This document shows positions 51,279 through 60,071 of a stretch of 64,000 nt of DNA, piece by piece (position 1 is the first letter of the stretch; the number at the start of each line of letters is the position of its first letter). The notes beneath the pieces were generated by a model. It was not told the DNA's origin. It did no database searches and saw nothing but the letters and a program-made list of their open reading frames with translations. Made by a program: the position numbers and the translations under genes. Source of the DNA: Microbacterium hominis NBRC 15708 (GTDB lineage Bacteria > Actinomycetota > Actinomycetes > Actinomycetales > Microbacteriaceae); NCBI RefSeq assembly GCF_001592125.1, contig NZ_BCWI01000001.1, positions 186,001 to 250,000 of the forward strand, read 5' to 3'.

Positions 51279-52403
51279 ATGTACACCCTGACCACAGACG
51301 AAGCGATGACGGCGCTGGACGACACGGCGCGACTGCTCACCCCCGAGGGGCGACGCGTCGCCGACCCCCGCCTCGACCCGTGGGTGCAAGATCTGGACGC
51401 CGCGGCGCTGCGCGCCCTGTACCGCGACATGGCGATCGTCCGTCGGATGGATGCCGAAGGCGTCGCCCTCCAGCGCCAGGGTCATCTGGGACTCTGGGCT
51501 CCGGCACAGGGCCAGGAGGCGATCCAGGTCGGCACGGCACGCGCCTGCCGGGAGGACGACTTCCTGTTCCCGAGCTACCGCGAGGTGGGCGTGACGATCG
51601 TGCGCGGCGGCGCACCGGCCGATCTCGTGCTCGCGTGGCGCGGTGAGGTGCATTCGACCTACGACCCCTTCGAGCTGAACCTCGCGACGCCGCAGATCAT
51701 CATCGGCGCGCAGACCCTGCACGCCGTCGGGTACGCCATGGGCGTGCAGCGCGACGGCGGCGACCAGGTCGCCGTGGCCTATTTCGGCGACGGTGCGACC
51801 AGCCAGGGCGATGTGAACGAGGCGATGGTCTTCGCATCGTCCTTCGGCGCGCCGGTCGTGTTCGTCTGCTCGAACAACCAGTGGGCGATCTCCGAGCCGG
51901 TGACGGTGCAGTCGCGGTTCCCGATCGCCGGTCGCGCACCCGGCTTCGGCATCCCGAGCATGCGGGTCGACGGCAACGACGTGATCGCGTGCACGGCCGC
52001 CATGCGGTGGGCCCTCGACCACGCCCGCCGGGGGGAGGGCCCGGTGTTCCTGGAGGCCGTGACCTACCGGATGGGTCCCCACACGACCTCGGACGACCCG
52101 ACCCGCTACCGCGAACGCGACGAGGTGGAGCGGTGGCGCGCCCGTGATCCGCTGACCCGGTTGGAAGCGCTGCTGCGCAGCACCGGCGACCTCGACGACG
52201 CGGCGCTCGCCGCGATCTCGCAGGAGGCGGACGCGCTGACGGGAGCCATGCGGGAGGCCGTGCTGACGGCGGTCACCCGCCCGCCGCTGGCCGTCCTCGA
52301 CGACGTCTACGCGGAACCGCACAGCGGGCTGTCACGTCAGCGCCAGCGCTTCGCGGCTTACCTCGACTCGTTCGCCGACGGCGATGCGGAGGTGTCCCGA
52401 TGA
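51279..52403 (+). CDS. bkdA: Branched-chain 2-oxoacid dehydrogenase E1 alpha subunit
   Basis: A 374-residue TPP-dependent subunit that decarboxylates branched-chain 2-oxoacids. The TPP motif runs from YFGDGATSQGDVNEAM to VFVCSNNQWA (~165-200); FPSYREVGV and YRMGPHTTSDDPTRYR are typical of the E1 alpha group. The ATG at 51279 is chosen over 51270 because GAGAGGGA then has normal spacing. Branched-chain rather than pyruvate use is inferred from the Lrp regulator and neighbouring acyl-CoA dehydrogenase; sequence alone does not settle it. Confidence 0.88.
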   Translation: MYTLTTDEAMTALDDTARLLTPEGRRVADPRLDPWVQDLDAAALRALYRDMAIVRRMDAEGVALQRQGHLGLWAPAQGQEAIQVGTARACREDDFLFPSYREVGVTIVRGGAPADLVLAWRGEVHSTYDPFELNLATPQIIIGAQTLHAVGYAMGVQRDGGDQVAVAYFGDGATSQGDVNEAMVFASSFGAPVVFVCSNNQWAISEPVTVQSRFPIAGRAPGFGIPSMRVDGNDVIACTAAMRWALDHARRGEGPVFLEAVTYRMGPHTTSDDPTRYRERDEVERWRARDPLTRLEALLRSTGDLDDAALAAISQEADALTGAMREAVLTAVTRPPLAVLDDVYAEPHSGLSRQRQRFAAYLDSFADGDAEVSR

Positions 52404-53410
52404 CGCAGCTGACGATGGGCAAGGCGCTGACCGCGGGGCTGCACCGCGCCATGACGGACGATGACCGTGTGATCGTGATGGGGGAGGACATCGGTCGCCT
52501 CGGCGGCGTGTTCCGCATCACCGACGGCCTCCTCGGCGAGTTCGGGCCGAAGCGCGTGATCGACACCCCGCTCGCCGAGTCCGGGATCGTCGGCACTGCC
52601 GTCGGCCTGGCCATGCGCGGTTTCCGCCCGGTCGTGGAGATCCAATTCGACGGCTTCGTCTACCCCGCGTTCGACCAGATCGTGTGCCAGGTCGCGAAGC
52701 TGCACTACCGCACGCGCGGCCGCGTGAAGATGCCCCTCACGATCCGCATCCCCTGGGCGGGCGGTGTCGGTGCGGCGGAGCACCACTCCGAGTCGCCCGA
52801 GGCGTACTTCGTCCACACGGCGGGCCTCCGCGTCGTGGCCGTCTCGAATCCGCAGGACGCGTACACCGTCCTGCAGCAGGCCATCGCGTGCGACGATCCG
52901 GTCGTCTTCTTCGAGCCCAAGCGCCTCTACCACTCCAAGGGCGAGGTCGACCTGGACGCCGACGTCGCCGACGCGGCGCCGATGGGGCTGGCCCGCGTCG
53001 TCCGCGACGGCACCGACGTCACGATCGTGACCTACGGGGCGCAGGTCGCCACGGCGATGGATGCCGCCGTCGCGGCCGAGGACGAGGGCATCTCGATCGA
53101 GGTGATCGATCTGCGGTCGCTGTCGCCGGTCGACTACCGCACGGTGGGAGCGTCGGTGCGCAAGACGGGACGGCTCGTCGTGACCCACGAGGCCGGCGGG
53201 GAGGCCGGGGTGGGCGCCGAGATCGTGGCGAGCGTCACGGAGCAGTGCTTCCACTACCTGGAGGCTCCGCCGCAGCGGGTGACGGGTCACGACATCCCGT
53301 ATCCGCCCGCGAAGCTGGAGAAGCATCACATCCCCGACCTCGACCGCATCCTCGATGCCGTCGACCGCGTCCTCGACCGCCCCCACAGCCTGACGGGGGT
53401 GGAGCTGTGA
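52400..53410 (+). CDS. bkdB: Branched-chain 2-oxoacid dehydrogenase E1 beta subunit
   Basis: A 336-residue partner of E1 alpha. Conserved pieces include MGEDIGRLGGVFRITDGLL, RVIDTPLAESGIVGTAVGLAM, FDGFVYPAFDQIV and RIPWAGGVGAAEHHSESPE. The ATG overlaps the E1 alpha stop by four bases and its own stop overlaps the E2 start, so the three are translationally coupled. Confidence 0.92.
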   Translation: MTQLTMGKALTAGLHRAMTDDDRVIVMGEDIGRLGGVFRITDGLLGEFGPKRVIDTPLAESGIVGTAVGLAMRGFRPVVEIQFDGFVYPAFDQIVCQVAKLHYRTRGRVKMPLTIRIPWAGGVGAAEHHSESPEAYFVHTAGLRVVAVSNPQDAYTVLQQAIACDDPVVFFEPKRLYHSKGEVDLDADVADAAPMGLARVVRDGTDVTIVTYGAQVATAMDAAVAAEDEGISIEVIDLRSLSPVDYRTVGASVRKTGRLVVTHEAGGEAGVGAEIVASVTEQCFHYLEAPPQRVTGHDIPYPPAKLEKHHIPDLDRILDAVDRVLDRPHSLTGVEL

Positions 53411-54828
53411 TCGCGGAGTTCCGTCTGCCCGACCTCGGGGAAGGGCTTCCCGAGGCGGAGATCGTGCAGTGGCTCGTCGCTCAGGGCGACGAGGTGGCGC
53501 TCAACCAGCCGATCGCCGAGGTCGAGACCGCGAAGGCCATCGTCGAGCTGCCGTCGCCGTTCGCGGGCACGGTCAGCACCCTCCATGCCGAAGCGGGAGA
53601 CGTCGTCGAGGTCGGAGCGCCGCTGATCGCCTTCCAGGTGGCGGGGGCGGAATCCTCGGAGGATGCTGCCGCCAGCGCCGCACCCGCCGCACCCGCCGCA
53701 CCCGGCGGGACGTCCGCGGCCGCCGGCGCGCAGGACCCGGCCGAGGCCGCCGTGCCGAACCTCGTGGGCTACGGCGCAGCGCCCCGGGGTACCGCGCGCC
53801 CGCAACGCCGCCGGCGCATCGGCGGCGGTGCGCCCTCGAGCGCCCGCTCGACCGCCGCGACGGCGGCCGAGCGCGTCCTCACGGATGCCCCGCACGATGT
53901 CGTCGCCCCTGCGGCGCAGGAGCTGCGGCCGGAACGACCGCGCTCGACGCCCCCGGTGCGCGCGTATGCGCGAGAGCTCGGCATCGACCTCGCCCTCGTC
54001 GAGGCCTCCGGCGTCACCGACATCATCCGCCGCGAGGACGTCGACAGATTCGCCGCGACGCTGGACGATCGCGCACCCGGTGCGCACGAGGCTCCGGCCG
54101 ACACCGCCGCGGCGAGCGGCGACGCCCCGCGGGAGACGCGCATCCCCATCCGCGGGGTGCGCAAGCACACGGCGGCCGCGATGGTGCGCAGCGCCTTCAC
54201 CGCTCCGCACGTGACGACCTTCCTGGAGGTCGACGTCACGCAGACCACCCTGTTCGTGCAGAGCCTCCGGTCCGATCGCCGTCTGGAGGGTCACCGCATC
54301 GGGATCATGGCGGTGGCGGCGAAGGCCGTGTGCCTCGCACTGCGCGCCGAGCCGACGCTCAACTCGTCGTGGGACGAGGCCGCCGGGGAGATCGTCCAGT
54401 ACGGCTACGTCCACCTGGGGATCGCCGCGGCGACCGAGCGCGGCCTCGTCGTGCCGCACGTGCCCGACGCGGACCGGCTCTCGCTCGTCGACCTCGCGGA
54501 CGAGATCGGCCGCCTCGCCGAGACCGCGCGCGCCGGCCGGACGACACCGGCCGCGCTGAGCGGCGGGACGTTCTCGATCACGAACTTCGGCGTCTTCGGT
54601 ATCGATGCGGGCACACCGATCCTCAATCCCGGTGAGGCGGGCATCCTGGGGCTCGGTTCGGTGCGGCGGCGACCGTGGGAGCACGAGGGGGCGATCGTGC
54701 TGCGCGACCTCATGACCCTGAGCCTGTCGTTCGATCACCGGTTGGTCGACGGCGAGCAGGCCTCGCGGTTCCTGACGATCGTCGGCGACGTCCTCCGCGA
54801 GCCCGCCCGCGCCATGCTGCTGGGCTGA
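53407..54828 (+). CDS. bkdC: 2-oxoacid dehydrogenase E2 (lipoyl acyltransferase)
   Basis: A 473-residue core protein. Domains in order: one lipoyl domain (~1-75, lipoyl Lys in EVETAKAIVELPS), an Ala/Pro linker, the E1/E3-binding domain (~178-215, TPPVRAYARELGIDLA), a second linker, and the catalytic domain (~245-473) with the active-site HRLVDG. A single lipoyl domain fits the branched-chain complex. No E3 dihydrolipoamide dehydrogenase lies nearby, so it is shared from elsewhere. GTG start overlaps the E1 beta stop. Confidence 0.93.
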   Translation: MIAEFRLPDLGEGLPEAEIVQWLVAQGDEVALNQPIAEVETAKAIVELPSPFAGTVSTLHAEAGDVVEVGAPLIAFQVAGAESSEDAAASAAPAAPAAPGGTSAAAGAQDPAEAAVPNLVGYGAAPRGTARPQRRRRIGGGAPSSARSTAATAAERVLTDAPHDVVAPAAQELRPERPRSTPPVRAYARELGIDLALVEASGVTDIIRREDVDRFAATLDDRAPGAHEAPADTAAASGDAPRETRIPIRGVRKHTAAAMVRSAFTAPHVTTFLEVDVTQTTLFVQSLRSDRRLEGHRIGIMAVAAKAVCLALRAEPTLNSSWDEAAGEIVQYGYVHLGIAAATERGLVVPHVPDADRLSLVDLADEIGRLAETARAGRTTPAALSGGTFSITNFGVFGIDAGTPILNPGEAGILGLGSVRRRPWEHEGAIVLRDLMTLSLSFDHRLVDGEQASRFLTIVGDVLREPARAMLLG

Positions 54829-54841
54829 CGCGGGGGAGAGG

Positions 54842-55465
54842 TCACCGGGCGGCGAGTGCGGCGTAGGCCATGTCGGCCAGCACGTCGCGCAGCATCCCGT
54901 CGTCGCCGGCATCCACCGCCGCGTCGCGCCGGGTGCGTACGGCGTACGGCGTCGAGTTGATGAGACCGAACCCCGCGTGCGCGCGGACGCGGAGCTCCGG
55001 TTCGGTGAGGTCGGGGTGGACGGCGTGCAGCACGCCGACCCACAGCTCGACGTAGTCTCGCTGGAGCCGGCGCACCTCGTGACGGTCCTCCTCGCTGAGG
55101 CGGGCGAGATCGCGGTCGTGCACGCGGATGACGTCGGCGCCGCGGACGGCGAACTGGACATGGAAGTCGACGAGGTCGCGCAGTGACCGGTCCGGTCCGT
55201 GTCCGGCGTCGATGACGCGGCGTCCGCCCGTGAGCAGATCGTCGCTGGCGCGCAGGAGGATGGCGCCGAGCAGGGCGCGCTTGCTGTCGAAGTGGCGGTA
55301 GACGGCGGGACCGGTGATGCCGACGGCGGTGCCGAGGTCTTCCAGGCTCACACCGTCGAAACCGTGCTCGGCGAAGAGGCGGGCGGCGGCTTGCAGCAGG
55401 GAGTCGGCGCGCTGGGCCTTGGCTCGCTCACGCGAGGTGCGCGATGCCGCAGAACGCGTTGTCAT
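54842..55465 (-). CDS. TetR-family repressor
   Basis: A 207-residue repressor. The helix-turn-helix is at ~25-65 (ARLFAEHGFDGVSLEDLGTA, GITGPAVYRHFDSKRALL) and the rest is the helical ligand domain (TetR_C type). It is divergent from the acyl-CoA dehydrogenase gene, and a large perfect palindrome lies between them. A role in sensing an acyl-CoA from amino- or fatty-acid breakdown is inferred from this pairing. Confidence 0.9.
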   Translation of the reverse strand: MTTRSAASRTSRERAKAQRADSLLQAAARLFAEHGFDGVSLEDLGTAVGITGPAVYRHFDSKRALLGAILLRASDDLLTGGRRVIDAGHGPDRSLRDLVDFHVQFAVRGADVIRVHDRDLARLSEEDRHEVRRLQRDYVELWVGVLHAVHPDLTEPELRVRAHAGFGLINSTPYAVRTRRDAAVDAGDDGMLRDVLADMAYAALAAR

Positions 55466-55493
55466 TCCAGTTAATCCTCGCTAACCTGGACCT

Positions 55494-55517
55494 GTGGGTT
55501 AGTGCACACTAACCCAC
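55494..55517. promoter_or_regulatory. TetR operator between regulator and acyl-CoA dehydrogenase
   Basis: Perfect inverted repeat with 11-bp arms (GTGGGTTAGTG and its complement) around a CA spacer. A half-site CTAACC lies nearer the regulator at 55481-55486, suggesting autorepression. No similar site occurs at other genes in the window. Confidence 0.8.
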
Positions 55518-55582
55518 CCGCTCGCCCGCGCGCCACGAGATTGCGGGAGGCGTTATGCGACCGCGACATCGAAGGGGATGCC

Positions 55583-56782
55583 ATGGCGATTCTGGATCCG
55601 TACGACCACGGACTGACCGACGAGGAGCGCGAGCTCGCGCGGATGGTGCGCGCCTTCGCCGATGAACGGGTCGCCCCGCAGGCCTACGAGGCCGACCGCA
55701 CCAAGACCCTCCCGCTCGGGATCGTCGCCGAGATGGGGGAGATGGGACTGTTCGGTCTGCCGTTTCCGGAAGAGGTCGGCGGTCAGGGCGGCACCTACCT
55801 CGCGCTGGGGCTCGCGATCGAGGCGCTGGGGCGGGTGGACCAGTCGATCGCCATCACGCTCGAGGCCGGCGTGAGCCTCGGCGCGATGCCGATCCACCGC
55901 TTCGGCACCGACGCCCAGCGCGCCGAACTGCTTCCCGACCTGCTCGCCGGTCGCGCGCTGGCGGGGTTCGGCCTGACCGAGCCCGAGGCGGGATCGGATG
56001 CCGGGGCCACCCGCACGACGGCGCGGCGCGACGGTGACGAATGGGTCATCGACGGGGCGAAGCAGTTCATCACGAACTCGGGCACCGCGATCACCCGCTT
56101 CGTCACGGTCACCGCCGTCACAGGCGTCGAGGACGGGCGCAAGGAGATCTCGACGATCATCGTCCCCTCCGGCACGCCCGGCTTCGCCGTGGGTCCCGCC
56201 TACGACAAGGTCGGGTGGCATGCCTCCGACACCCACCCGCTCAGCTTCGACGGCGCGCGGGTGCCCGCCGAGAACCTCCTCGGCGAGCGGGGACGCGGGT
56301 TCGCGAACTTCCTCAGCATCCTCGACGAGGGCCGGATCGCGATCGCCGCTCTCGCCACCGGAGCCGCGGAAGGATGCCTGGAGGCGGCCCTCGACTACGC
56401 CGGCAGTCGCATCGTGTTCGGCGAACGGCTGGGGACGCGCCAGTCGATCCAGTTCACGCTGGCGAGGATGCAGCAGCGCGTGCACCTGTCGCGGCTGGCC
56501 TGGCTGCACGCCGCACGGCTGCGCGACGCGGGGCGCCCGTTCGCGTCGGCGGCGGCGCTCGCGAAGCTGACCGCCGGCGACGCGGCGATGGACAATGCGC
56601 GCGACGCGACGCAGATCTTCGGCGGCAACGGGTTCATGAACGAGTACCCGGTGGCGCGTCACTACCGCGACGCGAAGATCCTCGAGATCGGGGAGGGGAC
56701 GACGGAGGTGCAGCTGCTCGTGATCGCCCGCGCGCTGGGACTGACCGCGCTGCCGCCGGTCGCGGCCGGCCCGGTAGCGTGA
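55583..56782 (+). CDS. Acyl-CoA dehydrogenase
   Basis: A 399-residue FAD enzyme introducing a 2,3-double bond into an acyl-CoA. It shows LTEPEAGSDAGATRTTA, the FAD-binding segment WVIDGAKQFITNSGTA, GRGFANFLSILDEGRI, and near the end YRDAKILEIGEGTTEVQ with the usual catalytic-Glu environment. Size and features suit short/branched-chain acyl-CoA. The ATG at 55583 has GAAGGGGA before it. It is controlled by the operator in front and followed four bases later by a CitE-like gene. Confidence 0.92.
   Translation: MAILDPYDHGLTDEERELARMVRAFADERVAPQAYEADRTKTLPLGIVAEMGEMGLFGLPFPEEVGGQGGTYLALGLAIEALGRVDQSIAITLEAGVSLGAMPIHRFGTDAQRAELLPDLLAGRALAGFGLTEPEAGSDAGATRTTARRDGDEWVIDGAKQFITNSGTAITRFVTVTAVTGVEDGRKEISTIIVPSGTPGFAVGPAYDKVGWHASDTHPLSFDGARVPAENLLGERGRGFANFLSILDEGRIAIAALATGAAEGCLEAALDYAGSRIVFGERLGTRQSIQFTLARMQQRVHLSRLAWLHAARLRDAGRPFASAAALAKLTAGDAAMDNARDATQIFGGNGFMNEYPVARHYRDAKILEIGEGTTEVQLLVIARALGLTALPPVAAGPVA
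56775..56780 (+). promoter_or_regulatory. -10 box of leaderless CitE-like gene
   Basis: TAGCGT ends on the first base of the acyl-CoA dehydrogenase stop and lies six bases before the ATG at 56787, so this gene could be read on its own mRNA as well as with the preceding gene. Confidence 0.45.
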
Positions 56783-56786
56783 ACGC

Positions 56787-57599
56787 ATGACCGCCGCTTT
56801 CGACCTCGGACCTGCGCTGCTGTTCTGCCCGGCCGACCGCCCGGAGCGCCACGCGAAGGCCCTCGAGCGCGCCGACGCGGTGATCCTCGACCTCGAGGAC
56901 GCCGTGGCTCCGGCGGACAAGGTCGCCGCGCGGGTGGCGCTCATCGACTCGCATCTCGACCCCGACCGCGTCATCGTCCGCGTCAACCCGCTGGACTCGC
57001 GCGAGATCGCCTCCGACCTCGCGACGCTGTCGCAGACCGACTACCGGCGCGTGATGGTCGCAAAGGCGGAGTCCGCCCCCGCGATCGCACGTCTGGATCC
57101 GCGGTTCGAGGTCATCGCCCTGTGCGAGACGGCCCGTGGTGTCGCCGCCGTCGAGCAGATCGCGGCGCAGGACCGGGTCGTCGCGGTGATGTGGGGCGCG
57201 GAGGATCTCGTCGCGTCACTCGGCGGCACGTCCAGTCGCACCCCGAAGGGCAAGTACCGCGACGTCGCCCGCGTCGCTCGGGCACGGGTGCTGCTCGCCG
57301 CCGGCGCGGCCGGCATCGCCGCGATCGACGCGGTGCATCTCGACATCGCCGACGAGAAGGGGCTGTCACGCGAGGCGAGGGATGCCGCGGCCAGCGGGTT
57401 CGCCGCGACGGCGTGCATCCATCCCGCGCAGGTCGAGACGATCCGGGCGGCCTACCGGCCCGACGACGACGCGCTCGCCTGGGCGCGCGGCGTGCTGGCG
57501 GCCGCCGAGGGCGAAGGCGGGGTGTTCCGCTACCGCGGACGCATGATCGATGAGCCCGTGCTCCGCCATGCGCGCACGGTCGTCGCCCGCGGCGCCTGA
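56787..57599 (+). CDS. CitE-like HpcH/HpaI-family CoA-ester lyase
   Basis: A 270-residue TIM-barrel lyase. Family marks are LLFCPADRPERHAKALERADAV, the metal-binding DLEDAV, RVNPLDSRE, ALCETARGV, GAEDLVASLGG and the C-terminal CIHPAQVETI. Members cleave citramalyl- or malyl-type CoA esters. Its place behind an acyl-CoA dehydrogenase suggests a step in acyl-CoA catabolism; the substrate is not fixed by sequence. Confidence 0.88.
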   Translation: MTAAFDLGPALLFCPADRPERHAKALERADAVILDLEDAVAPADKVAARVALIDSHLDPDRVIVRVNPLDSREIASDLATLSQTDYRRVMVAKAESAPAIARLDPRFEVIALCETARGVAAVEQIAAQDRVVAVMWGAEDLVASLGGTSSRTPKGKYRDVARVARARVLLAAGAAGIAAIDAVHLDIADEKGLSREARDAAASGFAATACIHPAQVETIRAAYRPDDDALAWARGVLAAAEGEGGVFRYRGRMIDEPVLRHARTVVARGA

Positions 57600-57614
57600 G
57601 CCCGCGGCATCCGC

Positions 57615-58223
57615 TCAGCCGACCGGGACGGCCGCGTAGGAGCGGACGCTGAGGCGGTCGCGCTCGAGCAGGAACGTGTGCGTCGAGGCGTTGGCCAGAC
57701 GCTCGCCCTCGTGCGGGAAGGCGCCCGCCGACGCGTGACGGATCACCTCGCGGATGAGGGCGCCGTGCGAGACCATGACGAGCGTCGGTCCGAGCGGCGC
57801 GGTCGCCCGGCGGGCGTCGCGGACGGCCCGCTGCAGACCGGCGAGCGCGCGCTGGCGCACCTGGGCCCAACTTTCGGCGTCGGGAACCTCCGCCTGTGCC
57901 CACTCGCCCCAACGCTCACGGAACTCGTCGACGCCCGCACCCTCGGCGACGCCGTACGAGCGCTCGCGGAGCTGCCGGTAGGCGCGCGGTGCGGCGACGC
58001 CGAGCGTCGAGGCGATGATCTGCGCGGTCTCGGCCGCGCGGGACAGATCGCTGGATGCGACCACGACGGGTCCGACGCCCTCGAGCTCCTCTCGCAGCCG
58101 CTCGGCGACCTCGCGCGCCTGGGCGCGTCCCGTGTCGTTGAGCGGGATGTCGGTCGATCCCTGGATGCGGCGCGCCGCGTTCCAGTCGGTCTCGCCGTGG
58201 CGCACGAGGATGAGAGTCGTCAC
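57615..58223 (-). CDS. Histidine phosphatase family protein
   Basis: A 202-residue member of the phosphoglycerate mutase-like branch. The catalytic LVRHGETDWN is at ~5-14 and the second His in VMVSHGALIREVIRH (~150). Many relatives are broad-specificity phosphatases and not mutases. The GTG at 58223 has TAGGCT (58230-58235) six bases upstream, a leaderless start. It converges on the CitE-like gene. Confidence 0.87.
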   Translation of the reverse strand: MTTLILVRHGETDWNAARRIQGSTDIPLNDTGRAQAREVAERLREELEGVGPVVVASSDLSRAAETAQIIASTLGVAAPRAYRQLRERSYGVAEGAGVDEFRERWGEWAQAEVPDAESWAQVRQRALAGLQRAVRDARRATAPLGPTLVMVSHGALIREVIRHASAGAFPHEGERLANASTHTFLLERDRLSVRSYAAVPVG

Positions 58224-58229
58224 CCATCG

Positions 58230-58235
58230 AGCCTA
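58230..58235 (-). promoter_or_regulatory. -10 box of leaderless histidine phosphatase gene
   Basis: TAGGCT on the minus strand with exactly six bases before the GTG at 58223. Confidence 0.6.
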
Positions 58236-58251
58236 TGCGAGCGGGGAAGCC

Positions 58252-59127
58252 TCAGCGCACGTCGGGCAGGGCGTGCGCGAGCGCCCGGAGCACCTCGGAG
58301 GTGCCGGCGTCGATCTTGACGCTCGCGTGCACGTCGCCGCGCGTCTGTCCGCGATTGACGATCACGACGGGGAGCCGCCGGCGCCGGGCGCGCTCCAGTA
58401 GGCGGATGCCGGAGTTGACGACGAGTGACGACCCGGCGACGACGAGTGCCTCGCTGGTCTGGACCAGCTGCTCGGCCTCCGAGAACTTCACGAGCGGGAT
58501 GTACTCGCCGAAGAAGACGACGTCGGGCTTGAGCATGCCCCCGCAGACGCTGCAGTCGGGGACGACGAAGCCATCGCTCGTGGACGGCAGCACGTCGCCG
58601 TCGGGCCCCAGCTCGACCGCGTCGGGAACCGTGATCCACGGGTTGTCCGCCTCGACCCGCGCCGCGAGGTCGCGGCGGTCGAACACCTGACCGCAGTGGG
58701 TGCACAGCACGCGTCGCATCGTCCCGTGCAACTCGACGACCCGGCGGCTGCCGGCGCGCACGTGCAGGCCGTCGACGTTCTGCGTGATGACGCCGTTCGC
58801 GACGCCGCGCTCCTCCAAATCGGCGAGGGCGCGGTGGCCGACATTGGGCTGTGCGGCGGCGAATGCGCGCCACCCGAGGTGACTGCCCACCCAGTACCGG
58901 CGTCGCGACGCGTCGCTCGAGAGGAACTGCTGGGCGGTCATGGGGGTGCGCGTGGGAGCCCCCTTGCCGCGGTAGTCGGGGATGCCCGAATCGGTGGAGA
59001 CCCCGGCGCCGGTGAGCACGGCGATGCGACGGCCGGCCAGCGCGTCCACGGCGCGGCGGACCGCCGCGGTGGTCTCGGGGTCGAGCTCGGGAGCAGCCCC
59101 GGACGTGCGATCGAGAACCGTCGACAT
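58252..59127 (-). CDS. Sir2-family NAD-dependent deacylase
   Basis: A 291-residue sirtuin. It has the NAD pocket GAGVSTDSGIPDYRG (~40-54), TQNVDGLH, the catalytic His in VELHGTM (~138), a four-Cys zinc site (CTHC and CSVC) and VAGSSLVVNSG. GGGAGG precedes the ATG and a TAGGCT -10 box is at 59157-59162. Protein lysine deacylation is expected; the target is unknown. Confidence 0.93.
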   Translation of the reverse strand: MSTVLDRTSGAAPELDPETTAAVRRAVDALAGRRIAVLTGAGVSTDSGIPDYRGKGAPTRTPMTAQQFLSSDASRRRYWVGSHLGWRAFAAAQPNVGHRALADLEERGVANGVITQNVDGLHVRAGSRRVVELHGTMRRVLCTHCGQVFDRRDLAARVEADNPWITVPDAVELGPDGDVLPSTSDGFVVPDCSVCGGMLKPDVVFFGEYIPLVKFSEAEQLVQTSEALVVAGSSLVVNSGIRLLERARRRRLPVVIVNRGQTRGDVHASVKIDAGTSEVLRALAHALPDVR

Positions 59128-59240
59128 GGCGTCCTCCCTCCCTCAGACCTACCCCGAGCCTACGCGCCCCGCTTTTCGCGGAGGTTACAGCGGGGTGGGG
59201 GAGTGCGCGCGGGCGCGGTCGGGCGTGACAGCATGGGCGG

Positions 59241-60047
59241 ATGCCTGTCGTTCGTATCGACGACCCCGCCGATGACCGTCTCGCCGACTACCGCGACCTC
59301 ACGGACGTCGCGCTGCGTCGTGTGCTGGAGCCGGCCGGAGGGCTCTACATCGCCGAGTCGGCGAAGGTGATCGCGCGCGCCGTCGCCGCCGGACATCGTC
59401 CGCGGTCCGTCCTCGTGCAGCAGAAATGGCTCGATGACGCGCTGCCGCTCGCCGGCGACGCCCCCGTGTACCTGGTCGACGACGACGTGGCGGAGCGGCT
59501 GACCGGGTACACGGTGCACCGCGGTGCGCTCGCGGCGATGCACCGGCCCTCGCTGCCGAGCGTGGCCGAGGTGGTCGCCGGCGCGCGCCTCGTGCTGGTG
59601 CTGGAGGACATCGTCGATCACACCAACGTCGGCGCCGCGTTCCGCGCGGCGGCCGGGCTCGGCGCGGATGCCGTGCTGGTGACGCCGCGCTGCGCGGATC
59701 CGCTCTATCGGCGCAGTGTGCGGGTGAGCATGGGCACGGTGTTCCAGGTGCCGTGGACGCGGCTTCCGGACGAGGCGGACGGCGGGTGGACCGCCGGGCG
59801 CGCCCTCCTGCACGACGCCGGACTGCACCTCGCAGCTCTCGCGCTCGCCGACGACGCGGTCGGGCTCGACGCGTTCGTCGCCGCCCGCCCGCCGCAGGTC
59901 GCGCTGCTCATGGGCGCCGAAGGAGACGGCCTGTCGCGGCGTGCGCTCGCCGCGGCCGACACCGTCGTCACGATCCCGATGGCCGGCGGCGTCGACTCGC
60001 TCAATGTCGCATCCGCCGCCGCCGTCGCCCTGTGGGCGCTGCGGTAG
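59241..60047 (+). CDS. TrmH/SpoU-family RNA 2'-O-methyltransferase
   Basis: A 268-residue SPOUT methyltransferase. An N-terminal substrate-binding domain (~10-100) is followed by the knotted domain with LVLEDIVDHTNVGAAFRAAA, MGAEGDGLS and the motif 3 loop IPMAGGVDSLNVASAAAVALW. It probably methylates rRNA or tRNA ribose using S-adenosylmethionine. The ATG has no ribosome site; CAGCAT six bases upstream is a weak leaderless -10. Confidence 0.9.
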   Translation: MPVVRIDDPADDRLADYRDLTDVALRRVLEPAGGLYIAESAKVIARAVAAGHRPRSVLVQQKWLDDALPLAGDAPVYLVDDDVAERLTGYTVHRGALAAMHRPSLPSVAEVVAGARLVLVLEDIVDHTNVGAAFRAAAGLGADAVLVTPRCADPLYRRSVRVSMGTVFQVPWTRLPDEADGGWTAGRALLHDAGLHLAALALADDAVGLDAFVAARPPQVALLMGAEGDGLSRRALAAADTVVTIPMAGGVDSLNVASAAAVALWALR

Positions 60048-60068
60048 AGCGGCGGCGAGCAGCCGCTC
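60047..60068. terminator. Short hairpin between convergent TrmH and SGNH genes
   Basis: A perfect 7-bp stem (60047-60053 with 60062-60068) with an eight-base loop overlaps the TAG stop of the methyltransferase. It has no T-tract, so terminator function is only likely by position. Confidence 0.4.
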
Positions 60069-60071
60069 GGA

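Noticed and set aside
51279-54828. E1-E2 operon considered as pyruvate dehydrogenase.
   Set aside because: Separate E1 alpha and beta, a single lipoyl domain, a divergent Lrp regulator and the nearby acyl-CoA dehydrogenase favour branched-chain substrates, and actinobacteria normally use AceE for pyruvate. Not fully excluded.
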